Assembly (NCBI RefSeq): GCF_004770155.1
Contig: NZ_RQFA01000066.1
Coordinates: 62,001-126,000 of the forward strand
Length of the DNA: 64,000 bases
Direction: 5' to 3'
Source of the DNA: Leptospira gomenensis
Lineage (GTDB): Bacteria > Spirochaetota > Leptospiria > Leptospirales > Leptospiraceae
Shown: in pieces, positions 61,168 to 64,000 of the stretch
How positions within the stretch are numbered: the stretch's first letter is position 1
How the letters are laid out: the number at the start of each line of letters is the position of its first letter
The notes under the pieces: model-generated
Databases searched by the model: none
What the model was told of the DNA's origin: nothing
Seen by the model: the letters and a program-made list of their open reading frames with translations, nothing else
Translations under genes and position numbers: made by a program

Positions 61168-62001
61168 ATGTTTTCCCGGATCCCATCCTTTTTTAAACTC
61201 GGCGCATTGTTGTCCTTATCCCTTTTTCCGGGAATACTCGCCGCGTCCCCCAAAAGCCCGAGCGCGTTCGAACTTTTAGGCGGATACAAACCGGATTTAG
61301 GAAACGGAAAATTCTTTTCCGATTTTTTGCCTTTGCCCAAACCTACGGCTCAATCCGGCAATCTTCCTTCCAGCGGAATCGTTTCGAAAGAGGAGGAGGA
61401 AGCGGCGGAGGCGGGAGAAGAGGATCCCGAGGAAAAGATAGAAGGATATTATGATAATCGAAAGTCCGAAATCGGAGTTTGGCTCGGGGCTTCCAATCCA
61501 TGGCCGGGTTCGGAAACGCAGAAATATTTGGACACAACCTTGGGAGGTGGATTTTTCTTTCGGATTCCCTGGCCTTGGATCTTTTATCTCGAAATGGGTG
61601 CGTTCTACGCCAATTATCTTTCCGCGACCGAGCGGGCGCTTACCACGATTCCCGTATATCTTGCGTTAGGTTATAAACTGCCTATCGATCTTCCGATCTC
61701 GTTCATCCTACGCGCGGGCGGAGGAGAAGCGTTCGTGGTGGCGCGGCCCTCCAACACTTCCCGTTGGGATCCGATGGTTCTTGTGGGTTTGGAAACCAGT
61801 TTCGTAGCAGGAAAAAAGATCAGGATCGGGATTCGGATCGATTACAATAAAATCTACGAATCTCATCTGGACGCTCCCGAAGAGTCGAAATACTACTATG
61901 CGAGTCCGTACGCGGATTCAAGACTTTCCAATCCGAATTATTACCGAGTCGTGGACGCCGAATTTTTCCAATTCGGTCTGATGGTGAGCGTATTCCTATG
62001 A
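61168..62001 (+). CDS. Exported beta-barrel-like outer-membrane protein
   Basis: 277 residues. The signal peptide is KLGALLSLSLFPGILAA. A low-complexity Glu/Ala segment (EEEEAAEAGEEDPEEK, residues 76-92) precedes a region of alternating hydrophobic strands (SEIGVWLGASNPWPG, GGGFFFRIPWPWIFYLEMGA, KIRIGIRIDYNKIY) that ends QFGLMVSVFL, typical of a small outer-membrane barrel. Family unknown. It starts immediately after the truA stop and overlaps the next lipoprotein by 4 bp, so the three form one transcript. Confidence 0.75.
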   Translation: MFSRIPSFFKLGALLSLSLFPGILAASPKSPSAFELLGGYKPDLGNGKFFSDFLPLPKPTAQSGNLPSSGIVSKEEEEAAEAGEEDPEEKIEGYYDNRKSEIGVWLGASNPWPGSETQKYLDTTLGGGFFFRIPWPWIFYLEMGAFYANYLSATERALTTIPVYLALGYKLPIDLPISFILRAGGGEAFVVARPSNTSRWDPMVLVGLETSFVAGKKIRIGIRIDYNKIYESHLDAPEESKYYYASPYADSRLSNPNYYRVVDAEFFQFGLMVSVFL

Positions 62002-63287
62002 AACGAAACAGACAAATCATCGTATTCCTACTTTCTAATTTGCTAATATCCTTTTGCAGAGTCGGCGACTGGAAGGGGAAAGGATCGAGCGATCCGGTCA
62101 TCAGTACCTTGTTCAACCAGAGGATGTTGCTTCTGGCGAAAGGAACCTACGCGACCGACAATCCGATCGGGTTCGAGGCGTATTCCGGGGGAACCGGGGC
62201 GATTTATCAGGACACGACCGGAACCGGCTTCGATCCGGTATTCGATTTATCCGGGATTCCGCTGGCGCAAAATCTTCCGATTTTTATAGACATCGGAGAG
62301 ATACGGATTTCTACGAAATTCCAACAGGGACTTTTCGATCTGAGTCTGATCAAAAACGTAAAGGACACGAAAAAATTCTGGGACGAAATCGCTCCCAATC
62401 GTCAGGTATTCTGTACGATTCCTTATACGACCAATTCCAATTCCTGTAGATTGAACGACGGAGAATTGAAAGCGATCCAATTTTTTAACGGAGAGGGTGT
62501 CGCCTATCCTTCCAACGATCCCACCTCCGCAACCGACTGGGGCGCGTTCGGAAACGGCCCCGTGCAATTTTATTATACAGGATTGTATCTGCGTTCCCTC
62601 GTGACCGCATGGGCGACGGAACCGGGGTTGACGTTTTCCAATTTGACTTTGTTTGACAATTACCGAGTTCCGGGGATCAACATAGTACCTCGATTGAGTT
62701 ATCGACCGGGGGCGGATTCCACAATCAAAACGATCTATCCTCCTCTCGTGTTTCCCCTATTGTATAAGGTGGAAAACGGAGATCAGGATATGCTCGTATA
62801 TCCCGGATTCGATCCGTATATTTTGGAAGTTAGGATGAATCTGAAGGAGAATCTGATGGTCCACTCCTACGTTTCCGGATTGGGCGGAGTTCGGACGTTG
62901 GTCGGAGTCAGCGATTGGAAATCCGATTCCGATCACAACGGACAATCGGATATGGGCGGCGGTTTGCTGCTACGATCGCGGATCATTCGCCCCGAAATCG
63001 CATCCAGCTTAGCAGTGTTAGGCGGAACCGCGTCCACCACGCATTACTACGGGGTCTATCGGATCGCCGAAACCGACATCGATAATAAACTTCCTTTGAT
63101 TTCTTCTCCGGTTCAGGGATCGGTGACGAGAATGAAATATATACATCCGGGAGATTACCGAATCCGCTGTCTCGGCGATCTCGTGAAGGTGGACGGATAT
63201 CCGGAAACCGTCGTCCGCGAAACCACATTTACGGTTCCGGATAACGCGCCCCGCTCCGAAGTCTCAGTCAATCTGAGTTGTCCGTAA
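61998..63287 (+). CDS. Putative surface lipoprotein
   Basis: 429 residues. The lipoprotein signal IIVFLLSNLLISFC ends at about Cys20. The mature chain is beta-rich with aromatic strands (PVQFYYTGLYLRSLVTAW, YILEVRMNLKENLMVHSY) and a DxDxNxxxD-like segment, SDSDHNGQSDMGGG, that could bind calcium. It ends in CLGDLVKVDGYP and a terminal Cys-Pro. Five or so cysteines may form disulfides. I know no named family. Overlap with the barrel gene suggests an outer-membrane complex. Confidence 0.78.
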   Translation: MKRNRQIIVFLLSNLLISFCRVGDWKGKGSSDPVISTLFNQRMLLLAKGTYATDNPIGFEAYSGGTGAIYQDTTGTGFDPVFDLSGIPLAQNLPIFIDIGEIRISTKFQQGLFDLSLIKNVKDTKKFWDEIAPNRQVFCTIPYTTNSNSCRLNDGELKAIQFFNGEGVAYPSNDPTSATDWGAFGNGPVQFYYTGLYLRSLVTAWATEPGLTFSNLTLFDNYRVPGINIVPRLSYRPGADSTIKTIYPPLVFPLLYKVENGDQDMLVYPGFDPYILEVRMNLKENLMVHSYVSGLGGVRTLVGVSDWKSDSDHNGQSDMGGGLLLRSRIIRPEIASSLAVLGGTASTTHYYGVYRIAETDIDNKLPLISSPVQGSVTRMKYIHPGDYRIRCLGDLVKVDGYPETVVRETTFTVPDNAPRSEVSVNLSCP

Positions 63288-63795
63288 AATTCGGTTCTAC
63301 GGGGAACGATTTTCTGGAGGGGGAAGACTCCCCCTCGCTCCAGCCGCTCCGCGTCTTACGCTACCCCCTCTCCGGGAAATTCGACCGAGACTGATCCCCG
63401 GACCCGCCGATTCGTTGTTGGGGGAAAGGGTTCGAATCTTTTTTTGGGGGATCGGGACAAAAACGGATTCTTTCGAAATCGGATCGTAGGAATTCCTACG
63501 GTTTCTCAGGGAACAGGTGTCGTGTCGGAATTCCTACGTTCCGTTCGATCCGTGATTCTTGAACATCGCAAAATAATACCCGTAGGAACAGAAAACGTTT
63601 CGGGAACCGCGATCCCTCCCAATTTACCTCCAGGTAGTCCGACAAAGGCCGATTTTTCTTGAAAATGAAATCGTCGTTCTTAGACTGAAATCTTTCCGTG
63701 TCGGAAGACCTCCGTCTAATCCGGAAGGATTCGGATTTTCACCGAACCGAAAACGCTGACTCGTTTTCGAAACGAAAAAAGAAGATCAAAGACGA
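63288..63795. other. Intergenic region with palindromic repeats
   Basis: 508 bp without a credible gene. CGTAGGAATTCCTACG (63485-63500) is a perfect 16-base palindrome; CGGAATTCCTACG (63526-63538) and CGTAGGAAC (63581-63589) are partial copies. Nothing else is recognised. A promoter for the exported protein gene at 63796 should be near 63700-63790. Confidence 0.6.
63485..63589. repeat. Palindromic GTAGGAATTCCTAC repeats
   Basis: One perfect 16-base palindrome and two partial copies lie within 105 bp. The sequence resembles the GTGGGAACTCACAC core of the three tandem arrays (G-T-R-G-G-A-A then a pyrimidine-rich right arm), so it may be a solitary or decayed member of the same family. Confidence 0.55.
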
Positions 63796-64000
63796 ATGAA
63801 ACAAAGAGCAGGATTATATTTCTCGATCGTATTTTTATTGTTAGCCGGAAATTCCTTCCCAGAAGAGCTGATCACCTTCACGCGATTTCGGCAGATCGTT
63901 CCTTTGGAGGGAGTAACGACCGATTCGGAATTTTTTGTGGACGCAAGGCTTCCTCGATTTTCCGTTCTTGTCTCGGTCGTCGGTCCGGTTTTAGAGACTC
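63796..64000 (+). CDS. Exported protein, N-terminal fragment at window edge
   Basis: 68 codons are visible from ATG 63796. LYFSIVFLLLAGNSFP is a signal peptide with probable cleavage before EEL. The start of the mature part (FRQIVPLEGVTTDSEFFVDA) is beta-rich. The remaining gene lies outside the window, so no family can be assigned. Confidence 0.7.
   Translation, partial: MKQRAGLYFSIVFLLLAGNSFPEELITFTRFRQIVPLEGVTTDSEFFVDARLPRFSVLVSVVGPVLET

Overview
The window looks like chromosome of a Leptospira species from the pathogen-related clade, with moderately high GC for the genus. The basis is a large single-strand rfb-type O-antigen locus headed by a MarR-like EPS regulator, a miaA-hfq pair, HisKA_2-type sensor kinases, many spirochaetal lipoproteins, TPR proteins, and intergenic tandem repeats with a GTGGGAACTCACAC core. 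No species call is made. I saw no rRNA, tRNA, insertion sequence, phage or CRISPR array.

Region 1 (1-20617, all minus strand) is a surface-polysaccharide locus transcribed from about 20.6 kb towards position 1 and leaving the window inside a dehydrogenase gene. In transcription order it holds a winged-helix regulator, GDP-fucose synthase (fcl), the ABC permease wzm, and a legionaminic/sialic-acid-type set (legB, legC, neuD, a GT2 glycosyltransferase, neuB, neuA, a CBS-nucleotidyltransferase like PtmE). Next come wzt with a carbohydrate-binding tail, a capsule-transferase-like protein and an SGNH hydrolase. A second cassette follows: another NeuB-family synthase, a GNAT acetyltransferase, a TIM-barrel isomerase, a CBS-DegT aminotransferase fusion, two Gfo/Idh oxidoreductases and a large putative transferase. 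It looks able to make a second, unassigned acidic or amino sugar. The polymer is probably exported by Wzm/Wzt.

Region 2 (20.6-24 kb) holds a 690-bp divergent control region, a histone-H1-like protein, a 53-bp tandem array, and two Hsp20 genes behind one near-perfect and one degenerate CIRCE operator. Region 3 (24.0-28.1 kb, minus) is a compact copper-linked operon: a cupredoxin/beta-helix/membrane fusion lipoprotein, a small membrane protein related to its C-terminus, a two-domain multicopper oxidase and a Sco protein. A HisKA_2 sensor kinase is divergent from it.

Region 4 (28.4-50.1 kb) is mostly housekeeping: cysteine synthase, class I aldolase, a receiver-PAS-kinase-like protein with a decayed ATP site, CBS and CheW proteins, TPR and lipoproteins, a 30-residue bS22-like basic protein, manC-SPFH-hfq-miaA, a FYDLN zinc-ribbon protein, pdxJ, a CtpA-type protease and nadB. 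Two more tandem arrays (58 and 59 bp) share the core of the 53-bp array.

Region 5 (50.2-64 kb) holds two paralogous outer-membrane beta-barrels flanking a DUF1566 lipoprotein, an M23 peptidase, a PlsC-accC-BCCP operon, a DUF2225 protein translationally coupled to truA, and envelope proteins. The truA gene has no canonical start codon and seems to start at AUA inside an AUAA overlap.
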